A stretch of DNA of 64,000 nt from Himantopus leucocephalus (lineage: Eukaryota > Chordata > Aves > Charadriiformes > Recurvirostridae): NCBI GenBank assembly GCA_003993805.1, contig RSEF01000001.1, forward strand, positions 75,879,265-75,943,264. The letters are read 5' to 3'. Below are positions 61,831-64,000 of the stretch, one piece after another. How positions within the stretch are numbered: position 1 is the first letter of the stretch; each line of letters opens with the position of its first letter. A program made the position numbers and the translations under genes. Below the pieces are notes generated by a model. It was given only the letters and a program-made list of their open reading frames with translations. It made no database searches and was not told the DNA's origin.

Positions 61831-63484
61831 TGCAGTTGAAATTGAAGAGGTCCTCAGATGTCAAATAACTAGTTATCATACACTGTACCTTAAGATGCTA
61901 ATTTGTTGCTATATGGTGAGGGGTTTTTTGTATGTTCTTTCCTGTTAATATACATACAGAATTGCATTTAGAAGCAAACACCTGTGACAAGAGATACTGT
62001 GCCTGAGAGGCTTATCTTTTTAATATTATCTTCATACTCTGGAAATGGTATATGGGTTTTTTTTCCTCTTAAATTTCAGAGGGTTTTTTAGCAGATAAGT
62101 AATTGGGGAGAACTTCATACAGAAATGTCGGTAGGTACTAATTTATTTTTATAGTAAATGACAAAATAGCTAATGCATATTGGATTTTTATAGTTATATA
62201 GGAACATGGATAGAATGAGTAATCAAGATTTCTTTGTGCTGCATTTCCTTGTGGAAATCTTCAATTCATGGTAACCAATGTTCCTGAGTCATGGCATGCT
62301 GAGGAAGTTTCATTTAAAAACACATCACAGAGGCAGCTCACAGCCAATGAGCTGGGTCTTGAAGGTAGAACGGTGCTAAAGGAGGCTGAGCTCTAAATTA
62401 CTGGGTTTGGGAAGCATGCCAGATTTGAATGGAATTAATCTGGGATTAGTGAAATGGCTCCAGCAAGTTGATTTATTCTAAAAAGAAAAGCTGTTCAGGA
62501 TAACACAGTGATTAAAAAAAAAATGCTAGTAGGAAAAATCTCATTCAGACAGCTTCTTGTATTTCAGGACTTTACCTGAATTGTTCTTTAAGAGTAGTTT
62601 GTTCCAGAATTTCTGCATGTCTCTACCTTCCTATATCCTTTCCCTTCCCGGCAATGGTGATAATGGTTTTCAAAGCCTTTGGGAGGGATTGTTTGTCTTT
62701 AATGGACAGAAACACTAACAGCATGCAGCCAAATGACCTTAGGTCATTTGATAAATGCACTCACATTTCAAAGTATTTTCATCATAGGGAAGGTCCTTAC
62801 TTGCAGCTTTAAGACAGATGGATGTTAGTGCTATTTTGCTTTTCTGCTTTATTTTTTTACCCTCAGAAGAGGCTGCAGTCTGTTCACTAGCCCCTATTTG
62901 AGGCCTGCTATAAACATACTTAATACAGCATAAAGCCTCTCAAAACAAGCAGCTTTCCAGCATGGCCTCTGAGGGAGGGGGCTGTGCTTTGTGTTTGTGT
63001 GACTGTGCATGTATGTACAGATCTGGGTAGTCGGTGTTTAATGGGCTACGAGCTTGTCTGTATACATCCAGTCAGGCATAAAATCAGACTGACATAAGCG
63101 GTACAGCAAACAAGCCAGAGCTATTTTTGAAACAGCAGAAGAGGCGAGGAAAGAGACAAGGTGATGAAAATCCTTTCCAGCCAAATTAATGTAGCTGCAC
63201 TAACCCTTTGTGAGTTGCTCTGGGGATGGGGTTGGGGACCCTCTGGGCTTGTGGCTTTACTTGGAGAAAAGCAATATATGGTTTTATTGTCTTTTTTTCT
63301 TTCCCTGTAATGAAAATGTACATTTTTAGAGTGATATGCTTCTCAGTTTATTCCGAATTTGTGGGATGTTGTTCTGGGGATGGCAGTGCAGGGAGCAGGG
63401 CGTGGGGTGAGGGTGGGAGGGGGTGTGTGTTTCTGAGAAGGGAGAGCCGCCTGGCAGGCTGTTAGCCATCAGGCAAGTGTTTTG

Positions 63485-63486
<2 letters not shown>

Positions 63487-63517
<31 letters not shown>
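63487..63517. repeat. T-homopolymer
   Basis: 31 T in a row in BCL2L13 intron 6, with an N ten bases later at 63527. Confidence 0.9.
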
Positions 63518-63521
<4 letters not shown>

Positions 63522-64000
63522 ACTCTNGTGCTGGATCAAGTTGTCAGTAATACTTTGCTAGAGCCATAAGGGCAATGTATCAACCTGGTGAATTATGTTG
63601 CTGTGACAGTAAGAGGTTCAATTTATGTGTTATTCTGGAGCGGTGTGAAGATAGGTCTTCCGTACAGCTGCTAAGAGTTTACTTAAAACTGAGAAGACAT
63701 CAGAATAGCCTGACTGGTTTTTCATGGCTCAGGAGAGGAGGAGAGCTTCACAGGAGTCAGCTTTTCAGGGGCAGACCTGATCTGTAGTGTCTCTGGTGCT
63801 GTCTCTCTTTCCCTTGGCACCACGTAATTTGGGATCGTCCTCAATTTTTGGATTGAAGCCAGTCTTTGCCAGGAGGGAAGTAACCAGTCAAAGGTAAGGG
63901 GTCAGCTGAGCCCTTCCTATGCCCCACCGTGGATCTGCGCAGTTAGAATTTTACAGAGTTCTGTCATCCAGTGGGACCACTTGCTGTGTCATGCTGTGCA

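Larger units (their letters stand above)
61503..64000 (+). other. BCL2L13 intron 6 (start)
   Basis: Begins GTAAGA. It contains an antisense CR1 fragment after an A-run (61639-61830) and a 31-base T-run (63487-63517), with N at 61657 and 63527. The next coding exon was not found before the window edge. Confidence 0.8.

Overview
The window is vertebrate nuclear DNA, most likely from a bird. The grounds are multi-exon genes with GT-AG introns, CpG-island promoters, low repeat content, and chicken-repeat-1 (CR1) LINE 3' ends as the only recognisable LINE family. There are no operons, CRISPR arrays or bacterial signals. Two conserved genes are read with confidence. ATP6V1E1 (V-ATPase subunit E1) is complete on the minus strand, about 22.3-33.9 kb. 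The 5' part of BCL2L13 (Bcl-2-like mitochondrial protein) lies on the plus strand from about 35.5 kb and runs off the right edge. They stand head to head, as in human 22q11.

Layout: 1-22.3 kb is GC-rich on the left and AT-richer from about 18.5 kb. It contains no gene I can name. It holds one hAT/Charlie-like non-autonomous DNA transposon (13394-13679), one strongly coding-looking but unidentified segment (14646-14821), and a few 3'-UTR-like AU-rich stretches. ATP6V1E1 has nine coding exons that splice exactly into 226 codons. Its first intron carries a long A-run, and intron 7 contains direct repeats joined at single N bases that look like an assembly artefact. From 33.5 to 36.2 kb lies a shared CpG-rich promoter zone with a CR1 insertion and a 521-base gap. 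BCL2L13 follows: a probable 5'UTR exon ends at 35546, coding starts at 41085, and five coding exons give 201 codons up to the tryptophan of the BH2 region. The acidic C-terminal half and tail anchor lie beyond 64 kb.

The two named proteins act in different processes: V-ATPase assembly and proton pumping, and mitochondrial apoptosis/mitophagy. Their link here is positional, a divergent promoter region. I did not find a convincing new biological system. The items most worth a second look are the unidentified exon-like ORF, the weak in-frame cassette exon and possible N-terminal extension of BCL2L13, and two false-duplication artefacts.
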